From positions 1-57,642 of the forward strand of contig CAAFFR010000126.1 of assembly GCA_900762245.1 (NCBI GenBank): a DNA stretch of 57,642 nucleotides. Reading direction: 5' to 3'. Shown piece after piece: positions 1-9,561 of the stretch. The DNA is from an uncultured Oscillospiraceae bacterium (lineage in GTDB: Bacteria > Bacillota_A > Clostridia > Oscillospirales > Oscillospiraceae). Under the pieces are notes generated by a model. It was given only the letters and a program-made list of their open reading frames with translations. It ran no database searches and was not told where the DNA came from. Each line of letters begins with the position of its first letter. Positions within the stretch are counted from its first letter, which is position 1. A program made the translations under genes and the position numbers.

Positions 1-467
1 GCATTGCCGTTGCGGGCCTTTTCCAGAAGAATTACAGACAGCGCATTATACATAGGTACGGCAACCGCACCCAACAATGTAACGAAACCGATATTTCCCT
101 CTCCGTAAATGCTTTCAGCTACCGCAGCACCAAAAATCAGATAATTAGAGCGAAAAATCGCCTGGCCGAAAGATGCTGCTGTAGGAACCGGCTTCACTAA
201 TTTCAACACCAAAAACATTGCCAGAAAAAACAGAATCAGCAAGCCTGCCGCACCGTAAAGAATGTAGCCGATGGTCTTCAGCTGTGTAAAATCCGTCTTA
301 TAAATGTTATAAAAGGACAGCATCGGCATAAAGACCTTGAAGATCATATTATCTACCTTTTTCATCGTCGGGCCATCTGCAACCTTAAAAATACGAAACA
401 GCACACCAACGCCGACCATCATGGTCATAGGCAGCACAACCTGCACCGCCATTATAAAGCTATTCAT
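1..467 (-). CDS. AEC-family transporter, N-terminal part (cut by window edge)
   Basis: The minus strand reads from ATG at 467 to the window edge, about 155 residues with no stop. It begins MNSFIMAVQVVLPMTMMVGV and shows hydrophobic helices separated by short charged loops; the stretch AIFRSNYLIFGAAVAESIYG is typical of the first half of auxin-efflux-carrier (AEC) permeases. Family members export or import small organic anions across the cytoplasmic membrane; the substrate cannot be told from this part. An ATGGAGGAAC ribosome binding site lies just upstream of the start. The C-terminal half is outside the window, so intactness is unknown. Confidence 0.8.
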   Translation of the reverse strand, partial: MNSFIMAVQVVLPMTMMVGVGVLFRIFKVADGPTMKKVDNMIFKVFMPMLSFYNIYKTDFTQLKTIGYILYGAAGLLILFFLAMFLVLKLVKPVPTAASFGQAIFRSNYLIFGAAVAESIYGEGNIGFVTLLGAVAVPMYNALSVILLEKARNGN

Positions 468-497
468 ATCGTTCCTCCATATTCGCTGATTTTCTTC

Positions 498-526
498 ATC
501 ATATCACAGTGATATCCGGTTGTAAA
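498..526 (-). promoter_or_regulatory. Sigma-A promoter of the AEC transporter
   Basis: On the minus strand TTTACA (526-521) and TATGAT (503-498) are separated by 17 bp, about 30 bp upstream of the AEC start codon. Confidence 0.5.
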
Positions 527-590
527 GAGTCTGATTTTCGCCTCACAGCCATTTGGATCAGCATAATTCATAATTTTCGCAAAGCTTTTA

Positions 591-619
591 TTGACAAGTC
601 CGTTCAAGTTCACTATAAT
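591..619 (+). promoter_or_regulatory. Consensus sigma-A promoter
   Basis: TTGACA (591-596) and TATAAT (614-619) are both perfect consensus hexamers with a 17 bp spacer, placed about 43 bp upstream of the cytidylate kinase-like gene. Confidence 0.85.
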
Positions 620-662
620 GTAAGTAAGAGAAGCACAAGCGTTCTCGGAAGGAGGCACATTT

Positions 663-1274
663 ATGGAAAAGAAAATCATCACCATCAGCCGAGAGTTTGG
701 TTCCGGTGGCCGTACCATCGGTCGAATGGTCGCAGAACGTCTGGGAATTCCCTTCTATGACAAAGAGCTGGTGGATCAGATCGCAGTAGAATCCGGTTTC
801 GCTCCTAAATTCGTGGAAGAACACGGTGAGCATTCTCCCGGAAGCAGTTTGTTCTCCTATGCCTTTGCCCCTCAGGGCATCCCCGGTGTTATGAATGGTT
901 TGTCTACTGCTGACTTCCTGTGGAACATTCAGTGCAGTGTCATTCTGCAGTTGGCAGAAAAGGGTCCCTGCGTCATCGTGGGCCGTAATGCCGACTACAT
1001 CCTGAAGGACCGTCAGGATGCACTTCATGTCTATGTCTTTGCCGATGTCCCCTACCGTGCAGAGCGTATTGTCCGTCGCTACGGCGAATCTGACAAGACC
1101 CCTGAACAGCGTCTCCACGAAAAAGATAAGCGCCGTCGGGTCAACTATCAGCACTACACCGGCCGTACCTGGGGCCAGTCCCAGAACTATGATATCTCCT
1201 TGGACACCGGTGTCTTGGGTATTGAACAGTGTGCAGATATCGTCTGCCAGATCGTTGAAAATTCCAAAAAGTAA
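663..1274 (+). CDS. Cytidylate kinase-like family protein
   Basis: 203 residues starting MEKKIITISREFGSGGRTIG. The ISREFGSGG P-loop-like start, the YDKELV segment that follows, and the C-terminal RRRVNYQHYTGRTWG stretch match the cytidylate kinase-like (Cytidylate_kin2) family, P-loop proteins related to CMP kinase that are common and often multicopy in Clostridia. The true substrate is not established; it need not be the housekeeping Cmk. The gene stands alone, with a perfect consensus promoter, an AAGGAGG ribosome binding site and its own terminator. A monocistronic layout with a strong promoter suggests steady high expression (inference). Confidence 0.8.
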   Translation: MEKKIITISREFGSGGRTIGRMVAERLGIPFYDKELVDQIAVESGFAPKFVEEHGEHSPGSSLFSYAFAPQGIPGVMNGLSTADFLWNIQCSVILQLAEKGPCVIVGRNADYILKDRQDALHVYVFADVPYRAERIVRRYGESDKTPEQRLHEKDKRRRVNYQHYTGRTWGQSQNYDISLDTGVLGIEQCADIVCQIVENSKK

Positions 1275-1286
1275 CTACATACTATA

Positions 1287-1322
1287 AGCTCCCTGCACCG
1301 GATTTGGTGCAGGGAGCTTTTG
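1287..1322 (+). terminator. Intrinsic terminator of the cytidylate kinase-like gene
   Basis: A perfect 13 bp stem (AGCTCCCTGCACC at 1287-1299 with its complement at 1306-1318), a 6 nt loop and a short T run. It lies between two convergent genes. Confidence 0.85.
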
Positions 1323-1347
1323 CTGTCTATTCCTATAGGCGACGCGT

Positions 1348-2505
1348 TTATACAGTCGCAGGTTCTTTCTCATTATCCTTAATGGTGATATTCACACCGT
1401 TAACCTCAACCGCTTCATCGGCACAGATCATAATATACTTGATTCCGCCGATGATACGAGTTTCAATCAAATCACTGCGGGTAGGATCGCATTTGATAAT
1501 GACATCCGGAGTCTTTACCTCGAAGTGCTTGTTGTCGATGATATTCTTGGGATGCAGGTCTGCCTCAAAACCAAATGCCTCATCGTAATCTACACTGAAT
1601 TTAGACATACCTTCCTCAGAAACGCCGCAGGAGGACAGTACCTCCTTCACTTCTTCCTTGGAGACCATGAGGGGTTCCGGTACCTTGCTTTCCTTGTGAA
1701 GCTCGATACGCTGGCAAATCTGCTCATGAACCGTCTGTACAACCTCCATACTGCACTCCTCCCCCAGAGCCGTGGTCAGCAAAGCCTCAAAGGTCTGCTT
1801 CTGCTGGGCCGCAGGCTGAGGAACAGGTGTATTAAACAAAGCCTCAATAAGCGCTTCCTGACTGTTCTTTACATCCTTGGTATAATAAAGTGCATTGTAA
1901 ATATTGGTAGAACGGTTGTCAAAGGCCGGGAACAGGAAACCCAGCATAGGCGCAGACACCATCTGGTTCATAGCGCCGTCATGGAAGAGCTTTTCCTCGG
2001 GAACGTAGTGGAGGTTTGCCTTGGTCTGTTTCACCGGACAAATAGTACACAGGATGTGGGTATATACCTCATCAGAGTTATCTTTCTGGAAGGAATCATC
2101 TTTAGACTTAAAGGGCACATCGTAGGTGTCGCAGCCCAGCAGGATCAGATAGTTCCCCTCCAGGACCACAGTATCGATGATTTTTTTATAGAACTCCGCG
2201 CGGAGCTCTTCATCATTGCATTTACTTTCCCGCAAACCCATCAGAAGCTTATGTTCAGGACTGTCTGCTACCTGAGAAGTTTTGAAAGTTATGTCAATAA
2301 GGTTCTTACCAATGGAACCGGAAAGGGTACGCCGCAGCAGGGCAAAATACTTATCCCCCTCATTCTCCGGCATGATACCCGTAGACTGCCGGAACTCCGT
2401 GATGATCTCCTTATTATCGTTGACATAGCATCCATAAATATGGGTCATATTACTGCGGTCCCGGCGAAGATGACGCCGAATTTCGCTGATTTCCTTATCG
2501 TTCAT
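1348..2505 (-). CDS. DUF4317 domain-containing protein
   Basis: 385 residues starting MNDKEISEIRRHLRRDRSNM. This start and the overall layout are recognisable as DUF4317, a family of soluble proteins of about 380-450 residues found mainly in Clostridia and of unknown function. No signal peptide or membrane segment is visible, and no catalytic motif is evident. The C-terminal part (about residues 300-385) is rich in alternating hydrophobic and charged residues, consistent with a beta-rich domain. It has its own promoter at 2542-2570 and is separated from pgsA by a terminator, so it appears monocistronic. Confidence 0.75.
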   Translation of the reverse strand: MNDKEISEIRRHLRRDRSNMTHIYGCYVNDNKEIITEFRQSTGIMPENEGDKYFALLRRTLSGSIGKNLIDITFKTSQVADSPEHKLLMGLRESKCNDEELRAEFYKKIIDTVVLEGNYLILLGCDTYDVPFKSKDDSFQKDNSDEVYTHILCTICPVKQTKANLHYVPEEKLFHDGAMNQMVSAPMLGFLFPAFDNRSTNIYNALYYTKDVKNSQEALIEALFNTPVPQPAAQQKQTFEALLTTALGEECSMEVVQTVHEQICQRIELHKESKVPEPLMVSKEEVKEVLSSCGVSEEGMSKFSVDYDEAFGFEADLHPKNIIDNKHFEVKTPDVIIKCDPTRSDLIETRIIGGIKYIMICADEAVEVNGVNITIKDNEKEPATV

Positions 2506-2541
2506 GTAGGTAACCTCGCTTATACTTCAAAATGCCAGCAC

Positions 2542-2570
2542 ATTATAGCACGCACACCGGTAAAAATCAA
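2542..2570 (-). promoter_or_regulatory. Promoter of the DUF4317 gene
   Basis: Minus strand TTGATT (2570-2565), 17 bp spacer, TATAAT (2547-2542); the start codon is at 2505 with a GAGGT ribosome binding site. Confidence 0.75.
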
Positions 2571-2572
2571 CG

Positions 2573-2608
2573 TAAAAAGTCAGAGGGCGGGAATGAATTC
2601 CCGCCCTC
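2573..2608 (-). terminator. Terminator at the end of the recA-pgsA operon
   Basis: Near-perfect palindrome (GAGGGCGGGAAT arm at 2583-2594, complementary arm at 2597-2608), followed on the minus strand by a TTTTT run (2577-2573). It lies just after the pgsA stop codon. Confidence 0.85.
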
Positions 2609-2621
2609 AAGCATTCTTTTT

Positions 2622-3152
2622 TTAATCCCAGAGGCACTTCCAGTTCTGGATAAAATACTCAACGCCGGAATAAATTGTGGTGCCAACGATGACCGCGATG
2701 ACGGTCCAGTTCAGCCAGACAATGCCGGGCAGGGCCATCATGACGCAGAGGCCAACCATCGTACTGGCAGTTTTGACCTTTCCGCTCCAGCCGGCGGCAA
2801 TGACGTTGCCCTTCTGAGATGCCACCATCCGCAGGCCGCTGACCGCGAACTCACGGGTAAGAATGACCATCAGCGCCCATGCAGGGAACTCGCCCCACTC
2901 GCAGAACATAGCCATAGCCGCAATTGTCAGCAGCTTATCGGCAAGAGGATCCAGGAACTTGCCAAAATCTGTGGTTTGGTTGTAATGACGAGCAATATAA
3001 CCATCCACAAAGTCTGTCAGGCTGGCAATGACAAAAATTGCCAGAGACAGATACATCCACAAACCGGCCACGCCGCCGGATAAATACATGGTTGCCATAA
3101 ACGCAGGGATCATGGCAACTCTTGCCAATGTGATCTTGCTTGCAGTTGTCAT
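2622..3152 (-). CDS. pgsA: CDP-diacylglycerol-glycerol-3-phosphate 3-phosphatidyltransferase
   Basis: 176 residues. It makes phosphatidylglycerol phosphate from CDP-diacylglycerol and glycerol 3-phosphate in the cytoplasmic membrane, the committed step to phosphatidylglycerol and cardiolipin. The CDP-alcohol phosphotransferase signature D-x2-D-G-x2-A-R-x8-G-x3-D-x3-D is complete: DFVDGYIAR is followed by GKFLDPLADK (about residues 47-73). Several hydrophobic helices flank it. Length is normal for the family. It is the last gene of the minus-strand recA operon, 5 bp after rimO, with a strong terminator behind it. Confidence 0.93.
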   Translation of the reverse strand: MTTASKITLARVAMIPAFMATMYLSGGVAGLWMYLSLAIFVIASLTDFVDGYIARHYNQTTDFGKFLDPLADKLLTIAAMAMFCEWGEFPAWALMVILTREFAVSGLRMVASQKGNVIAAGWSGKVKTASTMVGLCVMMALPGIVWLNWTVIAVIVGTTIYSGVEYFIQNWKCLWD

Positions 3153-3157
3153 ATTCT

Positions 3158-4486
3158 TTATTCCTCCACTAGATAACCGGACAGGTCACCTTCCATGACT
3201 CCGTCAATTGCAACCCGGACGAAATCACCCTCCCGGATAGGTTCATCAGTGGCAATCCAAACACGTCCATCAATATCTGGAGAATCGGCGTAGCTTCTTC
3301 CGTAGAACTGCTCCACCTCTTCATCGTAGCCGTCCACCAGAACCTCCAGGGTCTTGCCGATGAAGCTTTCACACCAATCGTCCATGATGCCAGACTGGAT
3401 CATCTCAATGGTCTCCGCCCGCTTGACGGCAATTTCGTTGTCTACGAATTCCATATCCGCAGCAGGGGTTCCCTCTTCAGGCGAGAAAGCAAAGGCACCC
3501 ACGCGCTCCAGGTGCAGTTCCCGCAGGAAATCGCACAACTGTGCAAATTCTTCTTCACCCTCACCGGGCAGACCGGTAATGAGGCTGGTGCGGATCACCA
3601 GACCAGGAATCCGGCCGCGCAGCTTCGTAAACAGATCTCTTAGAAATTCTCCGTCGCCACGTCGGTTCATGAGCTTCAGGATCTTAGAATTGCAGTGCTG
3701 GATGGGGATATCCAGATACTTTACGATCTTAGGCTCGGTAGCCATCACTTCGATAAATTCGTCGTCGATTTCGTCAGGATAGACATAGTGGACACGGACC
3801 CATTTCAGATCTTCAATCTCGCAAAGTCTGCGCAAAAGTTCCGGCAGAAGACGCTTGTGGCCCGGAAGATCTGTACCGTAGCGGCTGGTATCCTGTGCTA
3901 CCACGATCAGTTCCTTTACACCGCTGTCTACCAGCAGGCGAGCTTCGTAGAGCACATCGTCCATCTGACGGCTGCGGAACTTGCCGCGGAGATAAGGAAT
4001 AATGCAGTAGGAACAGCGGTTATCACAGCCCTCTGCAATTTTCAGGAAAGCATAATGCTCCGGTGTGGTGACGATGCGGCCCGTCTCCTGCTCAGGAGCG
4101 TCGATAGAGCCAAAGTCAAATACAGCTTCGTCATTCAGCAGTGCTTCAATAGCAGGTACGATCTCTGTATAGCTTCCAGTGCCCAAAACACCGTCAACCT
4201 CCGGCATTTCGTCCAGAATCACTTGCTGATACCGCTGAGAAAGACATCCGGTCACCAGAATCTTGCCCACCAGGCCCTCTGCTTTCAGAGCTGCAGTCTG
4301 CAAAATGAAGTCAATGGCTTCGCTTTTTGCAGAATCAATGAAACCGCAGGTGTTGATAACCACAACGTCGCTGCCCACAATGTCACCTTTGACAGTATGT
4401 CCGGCTTCCTGCACACGGTACATCATCCGTTCGCAGTCCACCTGATTCTTGGCGCAGCCAAGGGAAATAAATCCAATATTTGCCAT
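3158..4486 (-). CDS. rimO: Ribosomal protein S12 methylthiotransferase RimO
   Basis: 442 residues. A radical-SAM enzyme with two iron-sulfur clusters that adds a methylthio group to the conserved aspartate of ribosomal protein S12. The N-terminal MTTase domain supplies Cys11, Cys47 and Cys81. The radical-SAM triad CDNRCSYC is at residues 154-161. A TRAM-like domain closes the protein (about residues 375-442). The start FISLGCAKNQVDCERM favours RimO over MiaB. It sits 3 bp after recX and 5 bp before pgsA, so translation is probably coupled. Confidence 0.93.
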   Translation of the reverse strand: MANIGFISLGCAKNQVDCERMMYRVQEAGHTVKGDIVGSDVVVINTCGFIDSAKSEAIDFILQTAALKAEGLVGKILVTGCLSQRYQQVILDEMPEVDGVLGTGSYTEIVPAIEALLNDEAVFDFGSIDAPEQETGRIVTTPEHYAFLKIAEGCDNRCSYCIIPYLRGKFRSRQMDDVLYEARLLVDSGVKELIVVAQDTSRYGTDLPGHKRLLPELLRRLCEIEDLKWVRVHYVYPDEIDDEFIEVMATEPKIVKYLDIPIQHCNSKILKLMNRRGDGEFLRDLFTKLRGRIPGLVIRTSLITGLPGEGEEEFAQLCDFLRELHLERVGAFAFSPEEGTPAADMEFVDNEIAVKRAETIEMIQSGIMDDWCESFIGKTLEVLVDGYDEEVEQFYGRSYADSPDIDGRVWIATDEPIREGDFVRVAIDGVMEGDLSGYLVEE

Positions 4487-4489
4487 ATA

Positions 4490-5116
4490 TTAAAAATCCT
4501 CATAGTCTTCGGAATCGAAGGATAATTCATTCAGTACACGCCGGATGGTGCCATAACTATGGCCCCGGCGAATCAGGGCATCCACTGCCCGCTTAATTTG
4601 TTTCGAATCAGAATCTTCATCCAAGCGAGATCGAAGAAATGCTTCGATCTTCTCACACTGGTCAGGATACTCTGCCAACGCTTCCTCCCAATAGGTTTTG
4701 GGAATCCGTTTTTCATATAACGCCTGCTTTGCCCGAGCAAGACCGTAACCCTTGGAAATGCAGGAATGGACCACCTGTTCCGCAGTGGCGCGGTCATCCA
4801 CCAGATGGAGTTCTTCCATCCACTGAACCGCATCTTTGGCCTGCTGCGGGTCCTCTCCTTTTCGCACCAATCGCTGCTCCAAATCCTTTTTGGAGACACT
4901 GGAAGCGGATACGATCCGTACAGCACGCATTTTTGCAGACATTTGCCCTGCGGCAGTTAACAGGTTCTGGTATTCCTCTTCAGACAATTCCTTTCCGGTG
5001 TACAGGCCAAAGTCTTCCACCGTCTGCCGGTATAATCCCAGTTTCGTTCCATCCTCAAAGGCAACCCAGTAGCGTCCTGCCCTGTCCGGAGCATTTTTAA
5101 CGGAATCAATCCTCAT
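4490..5116 (-). CDS. recX: Regulatory protein RecX
   Basis: 208 residues, a typical RecX size. RecX binds RecA filaments and limits their activity. The protein is highly charged and helical, with repeated three-helix units, for example [19 protein letters not shown] and the C-terminal [16 protein letters not shown]. Its start codon lies inside the last codons of recA (11 bp overlap), the usual arrangement that keeps RecX well below RecA. No frameshift or missing segment is seen. Confidence 0.88.
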   Translation of the reverse strand: MRIDSVKNAPDRAGRYWVAFEDGTKLGLYRQTVEDFGLYTGKELSEEEYQNLLTAAGQMSAKMRAVRIVSASSVSKKDLEQRLVRKGEDPQQAKDAVQWMEELHLVDDRATAEQVVHSCISKGYGLARAKQALYEKRIPKTYWEEALAEYPDQCEKIEAFLRSRLDEDSDSKQIKRAVDALIRRGHSYGTIRRVLNELSFDSEDYEDF

Positions 5117-6212
5117 CGTCGAAATCGTCAGCGCTTACGGCAACAGCCTTTTCTGCTGCCTTGGCAGGTGCCTTGGGGGTACCGCCGTTCAGCTTCCAGA
5201 GATTCTCGCGAACCTGTGCCTCCACGGATTCCGCAATCTCGGGATTATTGATCAGGTATTCCTTCACAGCATTGGCACCCTGACCAATACGGTCATCACC
5301 CATGGAGAACCAGCTGCCGCTCTTCTGGACGATATCCATTTGAACCGCCAGATCCACCAGTTCACCCCACTTGGAGATACCCTGACCGTACATGATCTCG
5401 AATACCGCTTCCTTGAAGGGAGGTGCTACCTTATTCTTGACCACCTTAACGCGGGTCTTGTTGCCGATCACATTGCCGCCTTCCTTGATGGCTTCCACAC
5501 GGCGCACATCCAGGCGGACGGAAGAATAGAACTTCAGCGCATTACCACCGGTAGTGGTTTCAGGATTGCCATACATGACACCGATCTTCATACGCAGCTG
5601 ATTGATGAAGATAACAACGCAGTTGGTCTTGGCAATGGTACCAGCCAGTTTACGCAGTGCCTGAGACATCAGTCTTGCCTGCAGGCCAACAAAAGTGTCA
5701 CCCATTTCGCCTTCGATTTCCTGCTTGGGTACCAGTGCGGCAACAGAGTCCACGACAATGGCATCAATGGCGCCGGAACGAACCAGTGCATCGGTAATCT
5801 CCAGCGCCTGCTCACCGGTATCAGGCTGGGAAACCAGCAGGTTATCGATATCCACGCCCAGTGCGGAAGCGTATACAGGGTCCAGTGCATGTTCTGCATC
5901 CACGAAAGCCACTTCACCACCCCGCTTCTGAGCCTCTGCCAGAATGTGCAGAGCCAGGGTAGTCTTACCAGAGGATTCAGGACCATAGATTTCAATAATT
6001 CTACCCTTGGGAACACCACCGATGCCAAGGGCGGCATCCAGTGCCAGAGAACCGGTGGGAATCGCCTCAATATTCATTTCAGGGCGGTCGCCCAAACGCA
6101 TAACGGTACCCTTGCCGAAGCTCTTATCGATCTGGTTCAGGGCTGTCTGCAGAGCTTTTTTCTTATCAGATGCAGGGGTAGGTGCTTCATAAGCTGTCTT
6201 TTTTGTTGCCAT
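5106..6212 (-). CDS. recA: Recombinase RecA
   Basis: 368 residues from the ATG at 6212. A longer in-frame ORF exists upstream, but the start [13 protein letters not shown] with its AGGAAGAG ribosome binding site, directly behind prmC, is the sensible choice. RecA forms ATP-dependent filaments on single-stranded DNA for recombination and the SOS response. The Walker A loop GPESSGKTT is at about residues 77-85. [21 protein letters not shown] covers the L2 region, and an acidic tail (SADDFDDED) ends the protein. No LexA-type operator was spotted nearby; the gene seems to be transcribed from upstream of DUF1385 or further back. Confidence 0.97.
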   Translation of the reverse strand: MATKKTAYEAPTPASDKKKALQTALNQIDKSFGKGTVMRLGDRPEMNIEAIPTGSLALDAALGIGGVPKGRIIEIYGPESSGKTTLALHILAEAQKRGGEVAFVDAEHALDPVYASALGVDIDNLLVSQPDTGEQALEITDALVRSGAIDAIVVDSVAALVPKQEIEGEMGDTFVGLQARLMSQALRKLAGTIAKTNCVVIFINQLRMKIGVMYGNPETTTGGNALKFYSSVRLDVRRVEAIKEGGNVIGNKTRVKVVKNKVAPPFKEAVFEIMYGQGISKWGELVDLAVQMDIVQKSGSWFSMGDDRIGQGANAVKEYLINNPEIAESVEAQVRENLWKLNGGTPKAPAKAAEKAVAVSADDFDDED

Positions 6213-6213
6213 A

Positions 6214-7089
6214 CTACTCTTCCTTCCTGCCGTACCTCGCCAGCACGGCTCTTTCTCTGTCGTTATAGTCTCTGGCGCGTTCCAGAACAGTATATCCGTG
6301 TTCTTCCAAAATCCGGCAAACATCGTCACCCTGGGTCTCACCAAACTCAAAAGCCAGATAACCGCCAGGTTTCAGTGCCGGAGCAAAGTTCTTTGCGATG
6401 GAACGATAGAAATCCAAGCCATCCTCGCCACCGAAGAGGGCCAAATGAGGCTCATACTCTGAAACACTTTTCGGAAGTTCCTTCATTTCATCCGCCGTAA
6501 TATAAGGGGGATTGGATACGATCAAATCAAATTTTCCAAGAAACGGAAATGCAGGCTTCAGGGCATCTGCCGCAACGCAGCGCACCCGTCCGCTAAGTTT
6601 ATTTAAGGCCACATTTTCCTTGGCCACAGCCAGGGCATCCTGGCTGATATCTGCCAGTGTCACCTTTGCATCCTTGACCCGGCTGGCAACTGCCAATCCG
6701 ATACAGCCGCTGCCGCAGCACAGGTCCAGAATCCTGGGGTCCTTTTCCAGAAACAGTGCCTGGCGGATGGCCAGTTCTGCTACTGCACAGGTATCATCCC
6801 GGGGAATCAGAACTTTAGGGCTGACCCGAAGCGGCAGACCGTAAAATTCCCACTGACCCAGAATGTAGGCCATAGGCTCCTGGTCCAGCAGCCGCTGTAA
6901 TCCGGCTTCCACGCCCTTCACAATTTCTTCGGAAGCATACATATCCCGTTCCGCCAAAAACTCGGCTTGCGTCTTACCGGAAACATGGCAGACCAACATT
7001 CGGGCCATGACACCTGCATCCTGTGTATTCTCTGTTGCCAGCAACGCCCGGCGGGTATCCAGATAGAGATCACCGTATTTTTTTACCAT
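6214..7089 (-). CDS. prmC: Release factor glutamine methyltransferase PrmC
   Basis: 291 residues. PrmC methylates the glutamine of the GGQ motif in release factors RF1 and RF2. It has an N-terminal helical substrate-binding domain (about 1-95). A SAM-binding Rossmann domain follows, with [15 protein letters not shown] as the glycine-rich loop and SNPPYI as the catalytic NPPY motif. It overlaps the end of the DUF1385 gene by 7 bp and ends 1 bp before recA. The partner gene prfA, often adjacent in Clostridia, is not in this window. Confidence 0.93.
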   Translation of the reverse strand: MVKKYGDLYLDTRRALLATENTQDAGVMARMLVCHVSGKTQAEFLAERDMYASEEIVKGVEAGLQRLLDQEPMAYILGQWEFYGLPLRVSPKVLIPRDDTCAVAELAIRQALFLEKDPRILDLCCGSGCIGLAVASRVKDAKVTLADISQDALAVAKENVALNKLSGRVRCVAADALKPAFPFLGKFDLIVSNPPYITADEMKELPKSVSEYEPHLALFGGEDGLDFYRSIAKNFAPALKPGGYLAFEFGETQGDDVCRILEEHGYTVLERARDYNDRERAVLARYGRKEE

Positions 7090-8081
7090 CTGTCAGCGCC
7101 CTCCTGTTCCGGAAGAACCGCTTCCACAGCTTTGATGGCCACCTCAATCATGGAATCGTCAGGCTCGTTTGTAGTAAAATTCTGCATCCACATACCGGGA
7201 GCGGACAGCATCCGGGTAAAACGGTTATCCTTCCGTCCGCACCAACGGTTGATTTCGTAAGTAATGCCCACCACGATAGGCAGTAGCAGCAGCTTAAAGG
7301 CGATCATCAGGAGCCGGTAACCAAAGGTACCCCGGATAGCTTCCAAACCAGGAACCACATTCAGCAGCGCAGAGGATGCCACGCTGAATACCAGAATAGA
7401 GATTACCATGACAATCAGCAAGAAGCTGGTGCCACACCGGGGATGCAGCCGGGTCTGGATTCGGACATTCTCTACCGTCAAGGGCAGTCCTGCCTCATAG
7501 CAGCGAATGGTCTTATGTTCTGCACCGTGGTAAGAGAAGACTCGCTTCATTTCCTCCATCCGGGAAACCAGCAGCATATAGCCCATAAAAATGACCATAC
7601 GCACGATGCCTTCCACCAGATTGATACCCACGGTACTGCTGATCCAGTTGTCAAAAAATCCGCCGATGATCATAGGCAGCAGGAAAAACAGGCCAATGGA
7701 CAGCCCCAATCCCAAAAACACGGCAATCCAGATGATCGCCTGCTGGAACTTTTCATTTCCCAATTTCTTTTCCAGCCACTGATCCAGCTTGGAGGGTTCC
7801 TCCTGATATTCCTCAGGAGCCAGATCCACGCTGCGCATCAGAGCCTTGACACCGGTGACCTGTGCATCAAAGAAGTTGAAAATACCTCGAAAAAAAGGCC
7901 AGTTTTTAAAGGATTTGGGAGGATTTATCTTTCTGGGAGTCACTTCCAGTGTCAGCCCGTCTTTGCCTCGGACCACTATGGCATCTTTCTCAGGACCGCG
8001 CATCATAATACCTTCAATGAGGGCCTGACCGCCGATCATGGTTTTAAATTTTTCACAGCATTGCTGTTCTTTGTTCTGCAT
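7083..8081 (-). CDS. DUF1385 membrane protein (YqhQ family)
   Basis: 332 residues. The N-terminal segment with MIGGQALIEGIMMRGPE and the later motif YHGAEHKTIRCYE are hallmarks of the DUF1385/YqhQ family. At least four hydrophobic helices lie at about residues 115-140, 155-175, 225-245 and 265-285. Function is not known. In many Firmicutes the gene is next to prmC or prfA, as here. The best ribosome binding site (AAGGAG) is rather far (about 13 nt) from the ATG. Confidence 0.85.
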   Translation of the reverse strand: MQNKEQQCCEKFKTMIGGQALIEGIMMRGPEKDAIVVRGKDGLTLEVTPRKINPPKSFKNWPFFRGIFNFFDAQVTGVKALMRSVDLAPEEYQEEPSKLDQWLEKKLGNEKFQQAIIWIAVFLGLGLSIGLFFLLPMIIGGFFDNWISSTVGINLVEGIVRMVIFMGYMLLVSRMEEMKRVFSYHGAEHKTIRCYEAGLPLTVENVRIQTRLHPRCGTSFLLIVMVISILVFSVASSALLNVVPGLEAIRGTFGYRLLMIAFKLLLLPIVVGITYEINRWCGRKDNRFTRMLSAPGMWMQNFTTNEPDDSMIEVAIKAVEAVLPEQEGADRW

Positions 8082-8131
8082 AGTATCGTAAAATCTCCTT
8101 CAGAACGCTGGTGCGTTCCTGCGTTGGGTTA

Positions 8132-9556
8132 TCAATGGGCTGCCGGAAGACGGACTGTTACCAATGTACCGCCGCCTTCTGCATTTTCCAGCGTCAGGGT
8201 GCCTCCGTGCATCTCCACGATCTCATCGCAGACCGCAAGGCCGATGCCGGTTCCCCGAACACTGGAACTGCCCTTGTAAAATTTCTTTTTCACCAGAGGG
8301 ATTTCGTCCTCCGGGATACCGGGACCAAAGTCCCGAATGCGAACCACCACTTCATTGTCTTCAAAACACATTTCGGTTTCGATCCGCTTACCTGCCCCGC
8401 CATGCTTGGCGGCGTTGTCCAGAATATTCAGGAACACCTGACGTAAACGCTGAGGATCACAGGGAATTTCAGGAATGTCCTGATCATTGTCAATATAGTG
8501 CAGTTGGATGCCATCCTGAGACAGACGGCTGCCGTACATAAAAACCGTATCTTCATATTCTGCCCGGAGGTCAGTTGTTTCCACAGCAAGTGTCATGCGT
8601 CCATCCTGCATCCGGGTAAAGTCCAGCAGGTCCATAACCATTTCTGTCAGACGCTTTGCCTCGCTGGAAATGATCTTCATGCCCTGCCGGGTATCGGCAT
8701 CCATATTTTCATCTGCCAGCAATGTTTCACTCCATCCGTTGATCACTGTCAACGGCGTACGAAGCTCATGAGAAAGCTGGGAAATAAATTCTGCCTGCAT
8801 CTTCTCATTTTGTGCAATCTTGCTGGACATTTCGTTGATTGTCTCTGCCAGTTCACCAATCTCATCTTTGTAAGGCGTCTTGATCTGAACACCATAGCTG
8901 CCAGATGCGATGCGCTGGGCTTTTTCCGTAATCTCCGCGACCGGGTTCATAATAGACCGTAAGTAATAGTAACTGCTGCACATAACCACGATCAGCACAC
9001 CAAGCAGCGCCAGCATACTGATAGCGCCTACCAGTATGATCTGTTTATCCACCTTCTGTACCGATGTCACATACCGCAGAACACCAATTACTTCGCCGTT
9101 GCTGAAAATCATGGGGCTGGAAACCGCCATGATCCGTTCCCCCGTGTTGGGGTCTTTTCCCATGTAGGGCTCAGGATAACGGGTCTCCACGGCCTTCTGA
9201 ATCTCAGGAGTACTGGGTGCCTTTCCAGCCCACTGACCGTAAGAGGAGGCCACCAGATCTCCCTGTTTGTTGATAAACTGGAGTTCGATGGTATCCTTAT
9301 CCTCAAAGGTCCGGGCATAGGTGATGCAGGACTGATAATATTCGTTATAGGTCTGGTCAATATAGTCGGCAAAGAACTCGGTCGTGGTTCTTGCCCGATA
9401 TTTCATATCCGCCTCCATGGTGGAATAGTAATAAGCCGCAAAAGAGGCAGTGACAGCCATCACACAGACCAGTCCAAGTGCGATAACAACGCTGGCAGTA
9501 TTCAGCAGCCAGCGCTTGCGCAATCCGCCGATTTGGAACAGCTTTTTAATGTCCAT
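8132..9556 (-). CDS. Sensor histidine kinase
   Basis: About 474 residues from the ATG at 9556; a GTG 18 bp upstream would give 480. It has an N-terminal transmembrane helix, an extracellular sensing domain of about 130 residues, and a second helix at about 173-196. A HAMP linker, a HisKA domain with SHELRTPL (phospho-acceptor near His263) and a HATPase domain with the G boxes RDFGPGIPEDE and GTGIGLAVC follow. It is encoded 5 bp after its response regulator. It lies downstream of a lipoprotein gene in the same operon, which could act as an accessory sensor (inference). The signal is unknown. Confidence 0.92.
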   Translation of the reverse strand: MDIKKLFQIGGLRKRWLLNTASVVIALGLVCVMAVTASFAAYYYSTMEADMKYRARTTTEFFADYIDQTYNEYYQSCITYARTFEDKDTIELQFINKQGDLVASSYGQWAGKAPSTPEIQKAVETRYPEPYMGKDPNTGERIMAVSSPMIFSNGEVIGVLRYVTSVQKVDKQIILVGAISMLALLGVLIVVMCSSYYYLRSIMNPVAEITEKAQRIASGSYGVQIKTPYKDEIGELAETINEMSSKIAQNEKMQAEFISQLSHELRTPLTVINGWSETLLADENMDADTRQGMKIISSEAKRLTEMVMDLLDFTRMQDGRMTLAVETTDLRAEYEDTVFMYGSRLSQDGIQLHYIDNDQDIPEIPCDPQRLRQVFLNILDNAAKHGGAGKRIETEMCFEDNEVVVRIRDFGPGIPEDEIPLVKKKFYKGSSSVRGTGIGLAVCDEIVEMHGGTLTLENAEGGGTLVTVRLPAAH

Positions 9557-9561
9557 CCGCC

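Noticed and set aside
5106..6350. RecA start 46 codons upstream of the chosen ATG
   Set aside because: The upstream part lies inside prmC in another frame and has no RecA similarity; the ATG at 6212 has a good ribosome binding site.
8103..8118. Terminator between the histidine kinase and DUF1385 genes
   Set aside because: The 6 bp stem is short and not followed by a T-run on the minus strand.
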